Assembly (NCBI RefSeq): GCF_003574445.1
Contig: NZ_KZ984554.1
Span: 165,498 to 229,497, forward strand
DNA length: 64,000 nucleotides
Reading direction: 5' to 3'
Source: Streptomyces sp. YIM 130001
GTDB taxonomy: Bacteria; Actinomycetota; Actinomycetes; Streptomycetales; Streptomycetaceae
Shown: piece by piece, positions 28,458-39,203 of the stretch
How positions within the stretch are numbered: position 1 is the first letter of the stretch
Layout: every line of letters begins with the position of its first letter
The notes under the pieces: model-generated
Databases searched by the model: none
Told to the model about the DNA's origin: nothing
The model's input: only the letters and a program-made list of their open reading frames with translations
Program-made: the position numbers and the translations under genes

Positions 28458-29645
28458 ATGGACATGGCGAGGGAGCAGGGGCGCGAGGCGACCGGAGCGA
28501 GCGGCACCACCGCACCGGCACGCGGCGGAGGCGGAGTATCGGGGTCCGGCGGAGCGCCGGACGACGGCGCCATGGCGACCTGGCCGCGCGGGGCCGTGCG
28601 GACGCTCGCGGAGCGCTGGCTGCCCGGCGTCGCCGAAGGGGAGGACGACTTCGTCTGCTCGCCGGCCGGACTCTGGCTCGCGCTCGCGGCGGTCGCGGCG
28701 GGATCCGGCGGGGAAACGGCCACGGAGTTCGAGCAGTTGCTCGGTGTGGCCGGTGACGGGGCGGCGCAGGGCGTCACGGCAGGAGCGCGAGCGCTGGCGG
28801 CGACCGACGCCCTGGAGGTCGCCACCGGCGTCTGGAGTTCGGTGCCGGTGTACCGCGCGTACCGAGAGGCGCTGCCCGACGTCGGATTCGGGCCGCTCGA
28901 CCCGGCACGGATCGACGCCTGGGTGCGGGAGTCGACGGGTGGGCTCGTCGAGCGCCTCCCGGTGGAGCTCTCCGCGGAGACCCTTTTGGTGCTGGTCAAC
29001 GCTCTGGCGCTGAAGGCCCGTTGGGATGAACCGTTCACCGGCCTGTCCACGCGCTCCCGGCCGTTCACCGACGTACGCGGGCAGGTCCGTCGCGTACCGA
29101 CGATGCACCGGTCCGTGCCACTCGCCGACGCCTGGCGCATCGGCGCGACACGGGTCGTGGAACTGCGCTGCCGAGGCGCGGCTCCCGCGCGCGTGCGCTT
29201 CATCCTCGGCCCGCCGGGACAGCCGCCGCACGAGGTGCTGCCGGCGGCCTGGGCGCCGGACGCGCAGCGCGTGGCGCTCGATGCCGAGCAGGTCGTGATG
29301 GCGCTGCCCCGGCTGGCGCTGCGTACCCGTATCGAGGCGGCCGGCCAGATCCGCGCTCTCGGGATCCGCACCGCGTTCCAGGGACGCGCGGATCTCTCCG
29401 GCATCTCGCCCGAGCCGCTCGCGATATCGGACGTGGTGCAGGAGTCGGTGCTCAGGATCGCCGAGGAGGGCGTGGAAGCCGCAGCGGTCACCGCGGTTCC
29501 CACCCGCGCCGGGTCCGCGTACCGGCCGGCGCGGGTGGAACGGATCGAGTACGACCGGCCGTTCGGTGTGGTCGTACTCTCCGACGCCGTCGACGACGTT
29601 CCGCTCTTCGTGGCTTGGCAGGCGCTGGCTCCGGACGGCGGTTGA
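28458..29645 (+). CDS. Serpin-family protein
   Basis: A 395-residue protein with a ~45-residue disordered start followed by a serpin fold. Recognisable parts are DDFVCSPAGLWLALAAVAAGSGGET, LVLVNALALKARWDEPF, a hinge-like EEGVEAAAVTAV and a C-terminal YDRPFGVVVLSD. The hinge suggests an inhibitory serpin with a mobile loop. No signal peptide is seen, so it is probably cytoplasmic. Targets are unknown. The ATG at 28458 follows GGGGGA; a second ATG two codons on is possible. Confidence 0.8.
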   Translation: MDMAREQGREATGASGTTAPARGGGGVSGSGGAPDDGAMATWPRGAVRTLAERWLPGVAEGEDDFVCSPAGLWLALAAVAAGSGGETATEFEQLLGVAGDGAAQGVTAGARALAATDALEVATGVWSSVPVYRAYREALPDVGFGPLDPARIDAWVRESTGGLVERLPVELSAETLLVLVNALALKARWDEPFTGLSTRSRPFTDVRGQVRRVPTMHRSVPLADAWRIGATRVVELRCRGAAPARVRFILGPPGQPPHEVLPAAWAPDAQRVALDAEQVVMALPRLALRTRIEAAGQIRALGIRTAFQGRADLSGISPEPLAISDVVQESVLRIAEEGVEAAAVTAVPTRAGSAYRPARVERIEYDRPFGVVVLSDAVDDVPLFVAWQALAPDGG

Positions 29646-30027
29646 GTCGCGCGGCGGGGTGCCGGCCGTCGCCGAGAGCCGGCCGCGGACCTCCCGGGGG
29701 CTTTGGCCGTCCCGAAGGGGGCCGAAACCCCGCAGGGACAAGACGCCGGCCGCGCAGCACGATGGAGAGGGAACGGGGCCCGCACAGGCGCCCGGGGCGG
29801 AGCGGCGGCTCGTGGTGGAGCCGCCGGATGTGACCGATCTCGCGCCGCCGCGGAGCAACGCTTGCGCGGGAACACGCGTCCTTGTGCGCAGGCACCGGCG
29901 TCATCCGGTGGAAGAGCCGCGGGCGAGCAGGTGAAGCAGGGGTTGCCTGCGTCTTGGGGACGGGGGGCTGCGAGCCTCATAGGATCCGTGGACGACTCCG
30001 GGACGCACACCGGGTCGGACAACGGGG
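29646..30027. other. Intergenic region after the serpin gene
   Basis: A 382-base gap with no convincing gene. GC-rich inverted stretches near 29665-29740 could terminate the serpin gene. A -10-like TAGGAT near 29982-29987 lies about 40 bases before the GT87-PAP2 start and may be its promoter. Confidence 0.35.
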
Positions 30028-32211
30028 ATGAACATTGGGACGGGCGGAGGGCCGCGAGGCGTGGCGAATGCGGAGCACGGTGGACCGGGTGGTGCCTTCG
30101 GCACCAGCCCGGGCACCAAGATGGCGGCAGTCAGGGTGGGGCTGTGGCTGATCGCCGCTGCACTGGCGGTACGGCAGGTCGCGGCGGTACTCACCACACC
30201 GCGCGGCGAGCGACTGACCGATCTGGAGACATGGATCGGTGAGAACGGCGTGCTGCACGTGCGGGGTTCGTTCTACGACACGGACACCTTCACCGGCACC
30301 CCGCTGGCCGGACTCGTCCTGCGGCCACTGACCCGCTCCGCCGAGCAGGCGCTCGGTGTGGGCTGGACGTTCGGGACGCTGCTGCTCGTCGTCGCGCTCG
30401 GTATCGTCGCCGCACGCTCCCTGCCGAGCCCCGTCTCCCGGCGCACCGCCCTGCTCGCGGCGCCGGTGGCCGTCTCGCTCCTGATCCTGTCGCTGCCCGT
30501 GCGCAACACCCTTGACCTGGGCCAGACCAGCATCATCCCGGTCCTGCTCGTCCTCGTCGGATGCCTGGCCGCGCGCGGAGAGCGCACCAGCGGTGTGCTG
30601 ATCGGAGTCGCCGCGGCGCTGCAGCCCACGGTGCTGCTCTTCGCGCCCCTGCTGTGGCTGACCGGACGCAAGCGGGCGGCCGTGTCCACGGGCGTGACCT
30701 TCGCGGCCTGTACGGCGCTCGCCTGGGCCGCCATGCCCAAGGACTCCTGGACGTTCTGGGTGCACCACTTCGCCGGCACCGGTCTCGGCGACCGGCCCGA
30801 CGGGGTGGGGAACCAGTCGCTGCACGGCGCACTGCTGCGCCTCGGCCTCGAGGGCACGGCGGAGAAGGCCCTGTTCTTCGCCCTGGGCGCGGCCGTCGTG
30901 TACGTCGGCCTGCGCCGTGCCGTGCGCTACGCCCGCGACGGCCAGCTGCTGCTCGCCGTGGCCGTCACCGGCTGTGTGTCCGCCGTGGTGTCGCCGACCG
31001 CCTGGCAGCACCAGCTCCTGTGGGTGCTGCTCGCGGTGGTCGGCCGGGTCGGCAAGCGCCGCTCGGACCGCCTGGTGTGGCCGGTCGCCGTGGTCATCGT
31101 GATGACCCTGCCGGCCAAGATGATGCTGCCGAACATGTCCGCCCTGTACCCGGTCCGGGACAACGCCCTGCTGATCGCCGCGCTCGCGGCGGCCTGTGTG
31201 GTGCCGTTCGTGCTGCGTACCGCGCCGCACTTCGACGACCCGGTGCCGACGGAGTACGGGGCCCCGGTGCCCGCGCGCTTCAAGTGGGTTCCGCTGCTGC
31301 CGTTCTGGAAGCGTGCGCTGAGCCGGCCGAACCTGCTGCTCGAGCTGCTGCTGATCCGGGTGGGGTACTCGATCTACCAGCAGACCCGGCTCGTCGCGGC
31401 AGGCAGCCGCGCCACCGCCGAGGAGCACGGCAGCCAGATCCACGCGATCGAGCAGGCCCTGTTCATCGACATCGAGCACTGGGCGAACCACGCCACCGCG
31501 AAGCTGCCCTGGCTCGAGGAGTTCCTGAACTTCTACTACACGTCCTTCCACTTCGTGGTGCCGCTGACGGTGCTCGCCGTGCTCTACATCCGGCGCCCGG
31601 TGGACTTCCGTTGGGCGCGCGGTGCGCTCGGCTTCGCCACCGTTCTCGCCCTGCTCGGTTTCTGGCTGTACCCGCTGGCTCCGCCCAGACTGATGCCGGA
31701 CCTCGGGTTCATCGACACCGTGCACGGCGTCCAGGACTTCAGCCAGCCCGACTACGGCACGCTGACCGCGGTCACCAACCAGTACGCCGCGATGCCGTCG
31801 CTGCACTTCGGCTGGTCCCTGTGGTGCGGGGTGGTCATCGCGATCCTGGCGCCGAAGGGCTGGATGAAGCTGCTCGGTCTGCTGCACCCGGCCTTCACTC
31901 TGTGCGCGATCGTCGGCACCGGCAATCACTGGATCCTCGACGCGGTGGGCGGCGCGGCCGTCGTCGGAGCGGGCTTCGGCCTGGTCTACGTCCTGGCCGG
32001 CCCGCGGCCGAAGAGCAGCGCGGCCCAGGAGACGGACCCCGGGACCGCGAAGCCACCGACGCCCCCCGAACCTGAAGCAAGCGATCCGGACGGCTCGCAC
32101 GCTTCCGGCGGCGATGACGCCTCGGGCGTCCCGCACGCCGCGGACGGCGACCACGACCGCGACAAGGCCGAGGCCCTCAGCAGCGCGAAGCCGACACCTC
32201 GGCAGGGTTGA
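30028..32211 (+). CDS. Bifunctional GT87 glycosyltransferase / PAP2 phosphatase membrane protein
   Basis: A 727-residue polytopic protein. The N-terminal ~400 residues are a GT87-like (GT-C) domain with LDLGQTSIIPVLLVLVG and AALQPTVLLFAPLLWL. The C-terminal ~250 residues are PAP2/inositolphosphotransferase-like with YTSFHFVVPLTV, AAMPSLHFGWSL and GTGNHWILDAVGG. GT87 enzymes use polyprenyl-phosphate sugars, so the fused phosphatase may recycle the lipid carrier or transfer a headgroup. The tail is acidic and disordered. The 3' end overlaps the convergent membrane gene by 35 bases. Confidence 0.85.
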   Translation: MNIGTGGGPRGVANAEHGGPGGAFGTSPGTKMAAVRVGLWLIAAALAVRQVAAVLTTPRGERLTDLETWIGENGVLHVRGSFYDTDTFTGTPLAGLVLRPLTRSAEQALGVGWTFGTLLLVVALGIVAARSLPSPVSRRTALLAAPVAVSLLILSLPVRNTLDLGQTSIIPVLLVLVGCLAARGERTSGVLIGVAAALQPTVLLFAPLLWLTGRKRAAVSTGVTFAACTALAWAAMPKDSWTFWVHHFAGTGLGDRPDGVGNQSLHGALLRLGLEGTAEKALFFALGAAVVYVGLRRAVRYARDGQLLLAVAVTGCVSAVVSPTAWQHQLLWVLLAVVGRVGKRRSDRLVWPVAVVIVMTLPAKMMLPNMSALYPVRDNALLIAALAAACVVPFVLRTAPHFDDPVPTEYGAPVPARFKWVPLLPFWKRALSRPNLLLELLLIRVGYSIYQQTRLVAAGSRATAEEHGSQIHAIEQALFIDIEHWANHATAKLPWLEEFLNFYYTSFHFVVPLTVLAVLYIRRPVDFRWARGALGFATVLALLGFWLYPLAPPRLMPDLGFIDTVHGVQDFSQPDYGTLTAVTNQYAAMPSLHFGWSLWCGVVIAILAPKGWMKLLGLLHPAFTLCAIVGTGNHWILDAVGGAAVVGAGFGLVYVLAGPRPKSSAAQETDPGTAKPPTPPEPEASDPDGSHASGGDDASGVPHAADGDHDRDKAEALSSAKPTPRQG

Positions 32212-33820
32212 ACGAGGACCCGATCCGGTACGTGCCGGGTTCGGTCACCGTGAGCCGGGTGAAGTCCCCGTCCCGGCTCAGGCAGCCACCGTCCGCCCGC
32301 AGCCACGGCGAATAGGCGATCCGCACGGTGGCCGACCCGGACTCGGGCACGCGCACCACGACCGAGGAGTCGTCGGACCGTGACACCGACGCCGGCGCCT
32401 CGACCAGCGGCGTCGGGTCCTTGACGCGGTAGATCCGCCAGTGCTCGTCGCTCCACACCGGCTCGAGCCAGTCGGGCCGGCTGCGGATCAGATCCCGCTC
32501 GTGCCAGGCGGGCGAGTCGGGCACGGCGTCGGGTACGACGACGAGCCCGACCGCCCAACGGTCGAGCCAGGCGCGGTAGGCGGTGGGCGTGAAGGAGCCG
32601 CGAGGGACGTCGGTGCCGTCGTATCCGTCGTAGAAGAGGCGGCCGCGTTCGACGTCGGCCTGCCGGTTCCAGCCGCGGGCGAGGGTGACATGGGGCGCGA
32701 GGACCGCGGCCTCGCGGTGGTCGCGCGAGGGCACCACCTCGACGCGGGTGCGGTCGGCGTCGAGCCGGTCGAGCGCCTCGACCACGCCGTCCGTGTGCCG
32801 GGCCCAGGCAGGGACCTTGGTGTACACGACGATGTCGTCGAGGGTCTTGTCGGTGACCCAGCCGAGCGACAGGACCAGCGCGAGAGCCAGCGCCGTCCGC
32901 CGCGCACGCCGCAGGCCCTGGGCGAGGAGAGCCGCCAGCAGGGCCGCCGGTGCGAGGAGTTGGGCGAGGCGTTCCACATTGGTGCCGATCGGCGACGCGA
33001 TCAGGTACGTGAGCGCGCAGCCGAGGGCGTAGACCGCGGCGCCGATCCTGAGCACCCGCCACTCGCGGGGCGCGAGCACCGCCACCGCGAGGGCGAGCAG
33101 CGCGGGCGCCCAGATCCGCCCGAACTGCATGGGCTGTTCACCCGAGAACGGGAACAGCAAGGTGGTCGCGCCGACGACGAGCACCGGAGGCAGCAGCAGT
33201 GCGGCGGCCCGGCCCCGGTCGCGTACCAGCAGATACCCGGCACCGGCGACGACGAGGAACAGGCCGGCGAGCGGACTCGCCAGTGTGGCGAGCGCGTTGA
33301 GCAGGCCCGCCCACCACGGCCGGTGCCGGCCGACGAGCAGCAGGCAGGTGCCGAGCCCGAGGGCGGCGCCGAGCGCGAAGGTGGTGCGCCCCGACACGAC
33401 GTTGCACCACAGGGCGAACGCCGCGAGCAGCGCCGGCCACAGCGGCCGTGCCAGTCCGCTGCGCACGCACAGCGCCGCCGCGGCCCATGTCCCCGCGATT
33501 CCGGACGCCGCGGTCACGGCGACCACCCCGAACGCGGCCATCAAATAGGGCGAGATCAGGCTGTAGTTGGCGGTGTGCAGGCCGCCGTACCAGGAGAGGT
33601 TGTACGGGGACCCCGGGTGGCGCGAGACGAACCCGGACCAGGCCTGCTGCGCGGCCAGATCGCCGCCGCCGGTGGCCAGGAACGCCGCCCACAGCGCGTA
33701 GAGCGGCAGGGCCACGACGGTGGCGACGAGCGGGACGCGATGCCGCAGGTGCCACGGTTCGGCGGGGGCCGGCGACACGGCGTCCGGGCGCAGCGGGACG
33801 GACAGCTCGGGGGAGTGCAC
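32177..33820 (-). CDS. Polytopic membrane protein, probable GT-C-like glycosyltransferase
   Basis: A 547-residue protein with about ten membrane segments in the first 340 residues and a C-terminal extracytoplasmic domain containing DYRAW-like and YDGYDGTDVPRG segments. An acidic N-terminal loop with YNLSWYGGLHTANYS resembles GT-C enzymes. No family is named with certainty. GTG at 33818-33820 is used. It converges with and overlaps the GT87-PAP2 gene, so a joint role in envelope sugars is possible. Confidence 0.6.
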   Translation of the reverse strand: MHSPELSVPLRPDAVSPAPAEPWHLRHRVPLVATVVALPLYALWAAFLATGGGDLAAQQAWSGFVSRHPGSPYNLSWYGGLHTANYSLISPYLMAAFGVVAVTAASGIAGTWAAAALCVRSGLARPLWPALLAAFALWCNVVSGRTTFALGAALGLGTCLLLVGRHRPWWAGLLNALATLASPLAGLFLVVAGAGYLLVRDRGRAAALLLPPVLVVGATTLLFPFSGEQPMQFGRIWAPALLALAVAVLAPREWRVLRIGAAVYALGCALTYLIASPIGTNVERLAQLLAPAALLAALLAQGLRRARRTALALALVLSLGWVTDKTLDDIVVYTKVPAWARHTDGVVEALDRLDADRTRVEVVPSRDHREAAVLAPHVTLARGWNRQADVERGRLFYDGYDGTDVPRGSFTPTAYRAWLDRWAVGLVVVPDAVPDSPAWHERDLIRSRPDWLEPVWSDEHWRIYRVKDPTPLVEAPASVSRSDDSSVVVRVPESGSATVRIAYSPWLRADGGCLSRDGDFTRLTVTEPGTYRIGSSFNPAEVSASRC

Positions 33821-33938
33821 GGGTGGCGCTTTCCGGTCGGCGTACGGCGGACAAGTCCGGGTCCGGCGGCGCGCCCGTACCGGCGCTCCGCCGTGTCATT
33901 GTCCTCGACATGCGGCCCCGCGACCAGGGGTGATCAGG

Positions 33939-35177
33939 TCAGGCGGGGGCGACTCGGAGCTCCTTGATGCCGTTGATCCAGGCCGAGCGCAGTCGGCGGG
34001 GGTCGCTGACCAGACGGAGGTCGGGCAGCGTGTCGGCGAGCGCGTTGAAGATCAGGTCGATCTCCTTGACGGCCAGCGATTTGCCGAGGCAGAAGTGCGG
34101 GCCCCCGCCGCCGAATCCGATGTGCGGATTGGGATCGCGGGTGATGTCGAAACGCTCGGGGTGCTCGAAGACCTCGGGGTCGTTGTTCGCGGAGGAGTAG
34201 AACATGCCGACCCGGTCGCCCTGCCGAATCGTCACGCCGCCGATCTCGGTGTCCTGGGTGGCGGTGCGCTGGAAGGCGGTCACCGGGGTCGCCCAGCGGA
34301 CGATCTCCTCGGCGGTCGTCGCGGGCCGTTCGCGTTTGTAGAGCTCCCACTGCTCGGGGTGGGTGAGGAAGGCGTACATGCCGTGGCTGATGGCGTTCCG
34401 GGTGGTCTCGTTGCCGGCGACGGCGAGCAGCAGGACGAAGAAGCCGAACTCGTCGGTGGACAGGTTGCCTTCGTCCTCGGCCGCCACGAGCTGGCTGACG
34501 ATGTCCTTGGCCGGGCACTCCTTGCGGGCCGCCGCCATGTTCATGGAGTAGCCGATGAGTTCCATCGCGGCCTCGGCGCCGACCTCCTCGGTGATCGCGT
34601 ACTCCGGGTCGTCGTAGGCGACCATCTTGTTCGACCAGTCGAAGATGCGCGAGCGGTCCTCCTGCGGGACGCCGATGAGCTCGGCGATCGCCTGCAGCGG
34701 AAGCTCGACGGCGATGTCGGTGACGAAGTCGAAGTCTGAGCCGGGCCGCTTGCCGGCCTCGTCGACGATGCGGGCGGCCCGCTCCCGCAGCGTCGTCTCG
34801 AGCCCGCGTATCGCGCGCGGGGTGAAGCCGCGCTGGACGATCTGACGGACCCGGGTGTGCTCCGGCGGGTCCATGTTCAGCATGATCAGCTTCTGGACCT
34901 CGATCTGGTCCCGGCCGATGTGCTCGTTGAAGCGCACCACGGCCGTGTTGGGAGTCGAGGAGAACAACTCCGGGTGCGTGGACACGTACTTGACGTCCTC
35001 GTGCCGGGTCACCGCCCAGTAGCCGTCGTCGTCGAATCCGGTGGTGCCGCGTTCCTGCGGGCACCACCACACCGGCGCGGTCCGCCGGAGCTCGGCGAAC
35101 TCCGGGTGGGGTACGCCGGATTGGAGCACATCGGGGTCCGTGGCGTCGAAGCCGTCAGGCAGGGCGGGGCAGGGCAT
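33939..35177 (-). CDS. cyp125: Cytochrome P450, CYP125-type steroid C26/27 monooxygenase
   Basis: About 412 residues. In the longer 421-residue frame the I-helix motif AGNETT is at 263-268, ExxR at 300-303, and heme-ligand Cys372 in FGGGGPHFCLG. Segments such as IEVQKLIMLNMD, AVAGNETTRN and EIVRWATPVTAFQRTA match mycobacterial CYP125, which oxidises the terminal carbon of the cholesterol side chain. The ATG at 35177 follows GGAG; ATGs at 35189 and 35204 are alternatives. Divergent from fadA5, as in M. tuberculosis. A KstR-type box lies in its promoter, and a ferredoxin is encoded at 48.3 kb. Confidence 0.85.
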   Translation of the reverse strand: MPCPALPDGFDATDPDVLQSGVPHPEFAELRRTAPVWWCPQERGTTGFDDDGYWAVTRHEDVKYVSTHPELFSSTPNTAVVRFNEHIGRDQIEVQKLIMLNMDPPEHTRVRQIVQRGFTPRAIRGLETTLRERAARIVDEAGKRPGSDFDFVTDIAVELPLQAIAELIGVPQEDRSRIFDWSNKMVAYDDPEYAITEEVGAEAAMELIGYSMNMAAARKECPAKDIVSQLVAAEDEGNLSTDEFGFFVLLLAVAGNETTRNAISHGMYAFLTHPEQWELYKRERPATTAEEIVRWATPVTAFQRTATQDTEIGGVTIRQGDRVGMFYSSANNDPEVFEHPERFDITRDPNPHIGFGGGGPHFCLGKSLAVKEIDLIFNALADTLPDLRLVSDPRRLRSAWINGIKELRVAPA

Positions 35178-35191
35178 CGGCAACTCCATCG

Positions 35192-35248
35192 TCTGACGGT
35201 CCATCAGAAGTTGCTCGCAAGGTAGTAACGGGTTCTACAAGTGGCAAG
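35192..35248 (-). promoter_or_regulatory. cyp125 promoter with KstR-type box and second palindrome
   Basis: Reading leftward, TTGCCA (-35, 35243-35248) and TACCTT (-10, 35220-35225) are 17 bases apart. The KstR-like site AGTAACGGGTTCTA (35224-35237, seven of eight fixed positions) fills the spacer. A second palindrome, TCTGAC-GGTCC-ATCAGA (35192-35208), covers the transcription start and leader. Confidence 0.65.
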
Positions 35249-35353
35249 AGCCGCGGGCGTATCGGTTCTGAGTACACCGAGTGAAGGGGCATGCGTGATG
35301 CGTGCAAGACCCTTGCGGTGGACGGGGTGCACTCATAAGACTGCTGGGAGAAC

Positions 35354-35367
35354 TAGAACGCGTACTA
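35354..35367 (+). promoter_or_regulatory. KstR-type box upstream of fadA5
   Basis: TAGAACGCGTACTA matches TnnAACnnGTTnnA at seven of eight fixed positions and is flanked by AACTAG/CTAGTT arms. It lies 150 bases before the fadA5 start and overlaps a possible -10 TACTAG. The remaining 35178-35518 gap has no gene. Confidence 0.6.
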
Positions 35368-35452
35368 GTTATCCCGCGCGGGCTGGTTCTGGAGCTGGTT
35401 CGGTCGGTGGGGCGCCGGGACGCCGTGCCGCAAGGACGCAACGACCAACTGA

Positions 35453-36688
<1,236 letters not shown>

Positions 36689-36845
36689 GCGGGGCCGTCC
36701 GCGCGGCGTCGCCGTCGGGGGCCCGTCCCCGCGGACCGGACCGGCCGACGGCCCGGGTGTGCCCGTAGGGGTGCACCCAGCAACACCCCCGGATCCGGGG
36801 GCGGGCCGGATGGCTCGCCCCCGTACGGCGGGCGATGCTCCCAGC

Positions 36846-38207
36846 ATGACGAAAAGCATCGCAAGGACGGCTGGGGAGCACGCCGGGTCGACGGGCGGGC
36901 GGCGTGGTTCACGGATGGGCCGCGGTGCGGTCGCCGCCTGCGCGGCGGCCGCACTCGCGCTCGGCGCGGCATCCGAGGCAGTGGGCGCGGGCGCCCTCGC
37001 GGCACCCGGCGACGCGTCCTCGCGAACCGCCGGGTCCACGCGGTCCGGTGCGACCGTGCACGGAGACGGCGCCCGGTCCCATCCGCACGCCGGCCGGGGC
37101 GCGCTCGTCCGGATCGCCCCGCTCGGCCGGTTCAGCCCGGCCGAGGTGCGGGACTTCCTCACCGGAGTGGAGGTCGATGACAGCACGGTCCGGCTCGGTG
37201 TGCGGCTGTACCGCCTGACCTACCGCACCGTCGACGCAGGCGGTGAACCGACCACGGCCACCGGCCTGTTCGCGCTCCCGTCCGGCGGCCCGCGCAAGGT
37301 CGCCCTGGTCTCCGACACGCACGGCACGATGGTGCACCGCGACTACGCCCCCTCGATGGAGGCCGACAGTCCCTCGCGGTCCGGCGCCTTCCTCCACGCC
37401 TCCGCGGGCCGCGCCGTCGCCGCCCCCGACTACCTCGGCCTCGGCGAAGGTCCCGGCACCCACCCGTACATGGACACCCGCTCCACTGTGACCGCCTCGG
37501 TGGACATGCTGCGCGCCGCACGCAGCGCTGCCGGCCGGCTCGGCGGGCAGCTGACCTCCGATGTCTATGCCACCGGCTTCTCGCAGGGCGGGCAGGCCGC
37601 CATGGCGCTCGGCCGTGAACTGTCCGACGGCAGGTCGTACGGATTCCGGCTGCGCGGGCTCGCGCCGGTCGCCGGGCCGTACGACATCGAGGGTGAGGAG
37701 CTGCCCGCGCTGTTCGACGGCCGGGTCAACGACACCAGCGGACTCCTCTACGCCTCGTACTTCCTGGTGGCGCAGAACCGCCTGCGCCCGCTCTACGCCG
37801 ACCCCTCGGAAGCCTTCCGGGCGCCTTACGCGCACGAGGTCGAGGGCCTCTTCGACTCCGAGCACACCGAGGAGGACGTGATCGGCACCCTGCCGGCGAA
37901 CGCGACCGAACTGCTCACTCCCGAGTACCGCGCCCTGATGGAGAAGCCGCGCGGCCCGCTCCTGGACGCGGTGCGAGCCAATGACGGCTCCTGCGACTGG
38001 CGGCCCGAGGTGCCGGTCGGGCTCTACGCGAGCGGCGCCGACACCGACGTGCCGATCGGCAACGCCGAGAGCTGCGCCGAGGACCTGGCCGCTCACGGTG
38101 TGCGGGCGCCCGTTCTCGACCAGGGGCCGGTCGATCACTTCGGGTCGTTCCGGGCGGCAGCGCCGAAGATCGTGCGGTGGTTCGACCGGCTGCAGCACCA
38201 GGAGTGA
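36846..38207 (+). CDS. Secreted alpha/beta-hydrolase (lipase-like)
   Basis: A 453-residue exported protein. A twin-Arg-like basic start and hydrophobic stretch (AVAACAAAALALGAASEAVG) act as signal. The hydrolase domain has nucleophile motif GFSQGG, a preceding TVTASVDMLRAAR helix, an Asp in GADTDVPIG and His in PVDHFGS, giving a Ser-Asp-His triad. It resembles secretory lipases. The ATG is seven bases after GATGCT, suggesting a leaderless message. It follows fadA5, so it might release sterols or fatty acids from esters; inference. Confidence 0.75.
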   Translation: MTKSIARTAGEHAGSTGGRRGSRMGRGAVAACAAAALALGAASEAVGAGALAAPGDASSRTAGSTRSGATVHGDGARSHPHAGRGALVRIAPLGRFSPAEVRDFLTGVEVDDSTVRLGVRLYRLTYRTVDAGGEPTTATGLFALPSGGPRKVALVSDTHGTMVHRDYAPSMEADSPSRSGAFLHASAGRAVAAPDYLGLGEGPGTHPYMDTRSTVTASVDMLRAARSAAGRLGGQLTSDVYATGFSQGGQAAMALGRELSDGRSYGFRLRGLAPVAGPYDIEGEELPALFDGRVNDTSGLLYASYFLVAQNRLRPLYADPSEAFRAPYAHEVEGLFDSEHTEEDVIGTLPANATELLTPEYRALMEKPRGPLLDAVRANDGSCDWRPEVPVGLYASGADTDVPIGNAESCAEDLAAHGVRAPVLDQGPVDHFGSFRAAAPKIVRWFDRLQHQE

Positions 38208-38233
38208 GTGGGCCGGGTCCGCCGGCACATGCG

Positions 38234-38266
38234 CGAGCGGCCGCCCCCGGAAGGGGCGGCCGCTCG
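38234..38266. terminator. Bidirectional terminator
   Basis: CGAGCGGCCGCCCC (38234-38247) pairs over 14 bp with GGGGCGGCCGCTCG (38253-38266) around a five-base loop. It lies between the convergent lipase-like and transglycosylase genes. Confidence 0.8.
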
Positions 38267-38316
38267 AAGTCGCGGGTGCGGTGGGCCCGTTCGGAGCGTC
38301 ACCGCGTGGGGACGGC

Positions 38317-38769
38317 TCAGTACCAGCCGTTCGACTCCCAGAACTGCAGGGCCTCGGCCGGGCTGCCGTAGCGGTCGTTCATGTAGTCCAGGCCCCACTT
38401 GATCTGGGTGGCCGGGTTGGTCTTCCAGTCCGAGCCGGCCGAAGACATCTTCGAGCCGGGCAGCGCCTGGACCAGGCCGTAGGCGCCGGACGGGTTGCTG
38501 GCCGTGGTGTCCCAGCCGCTCTCGTGCTCGACGATCTTGCTGAACGCCTGGTACTGCTTCGCGTTCGGGATCAGCTTCTTCGCGATCGTCTTCGCCGAGC
38601 CGGTGGCCGCCTGCGGAGCCGAGGCCTTCTCGGCCGCCGGGGCGGCTGCGGGGGCCGCGGCCTGAGCGGGAGCCGCGATCGTCACCAGACCGGCCGTGGC
38701 GAGGCCGACGGCGGCACCGGTGAGGGCCTTCTTCGGGGTGGCGATACGGCGGATGCGGGAGACAGTCAC
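38317..38769 (-). CDS. Small secreted lytic transglycosylase
   Basis: A 150-residue exported protein. The signal peptide (ALTGAAVGLATAGLVTIAAPAQA) is followed by an Ala/Pro linker and a short SLT-like domain with IVEHESGWDTTASNPSGAYG (catalytic Glu in HESGW), LVQALPGSKM and WGLDYMNDRYGSPAEAL. It cleaves peptidoglycan outside the cell. The GTG at 38769 follows GGAAGG. It has a long leader (see next entry). Confidence 0.85.
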   Translation of the reverse strand: MTVSRIRRIATPKKALTGAAVGLATAGLVTIAAPAQAAAPAAAPAAEKASAPQAATGSAKTIAKKLIPNAKQYQAFSKIVEHESGWDTTASNPSGAYGLVQALPGSKMSSAGSDWKTNPATQIKWGLDYMNDRYGSPAEALQFWESNGWY

Positions 38770-39203
38770 AGAGGGCCTTCCATGGGGAACATGACAGTCG
38801 CGGGCACGCCGGAACCGCTCGTGAGGAGTGGGGGAGTGCGAGAGCGCCACCGGCCGTGCGGCCCGGGCGGCGCCCTGCGACACCTCCACAGAAACAGGAC
38901 GGATCGGGCGCCGCAATGCCCCCTTGCTACTAGTCGGGGTCGCACCCGATGACGTTCGGAGGTTGATCCGGACTCTCCGGTCATGTCCGCACAAGACGGA
39001 CGAGCCGTGCAGGGCCCGGTGTGCGAGGGGCGGCACAGGGGCGGAGGGTGTCTACGAAGATGCCTAGGACGGGACGAAAGTACTGTGTGGGCCCTCACTC
39101 CTGGATCCCACGGATCTCACGCAGCGTGTCCGGCCCTGCGTGGTCCGCGGTCACCGGATGTGACGTGGATCAATCCGCGCCGGGCGTCGACCGTGATGCG
39201 GAT
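38770..39203. other. Leader of the transglycosylase gene and end of the ECF operon
   Basis: A 434-base gap. It must contain the leftward transglycosylase promoter; ACTAGTAG near 38929-38936 could be part of a -10. I looked for a c-di-AMP (ydaO) riboswitch, often found before such genes in Streptomyces, and could not place its conserved cores. No gene was recognised. Confidence 0.35.

Noticed and set aside
29977..32154. A 725-codon antisense frame opposite the GT87-PAP2 gene
   Set aside because: Repetitive Gln/Arg/His-rich product, explained by codon bias of the sense gene.
36786..36801. GC-rich palindrome CCCCCGGATCCGGGGG after fadA5
   Set aside because: Has no loop and no defined position relative to a promoter; may only be part of a terminator.
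38770..39100. A c-di-AMP (ydaO) riboswitch before the transglycosylase gene
   Set aside because: Expected for such genes in Streptomyces, but the conserved cores could not be placed on either strand.
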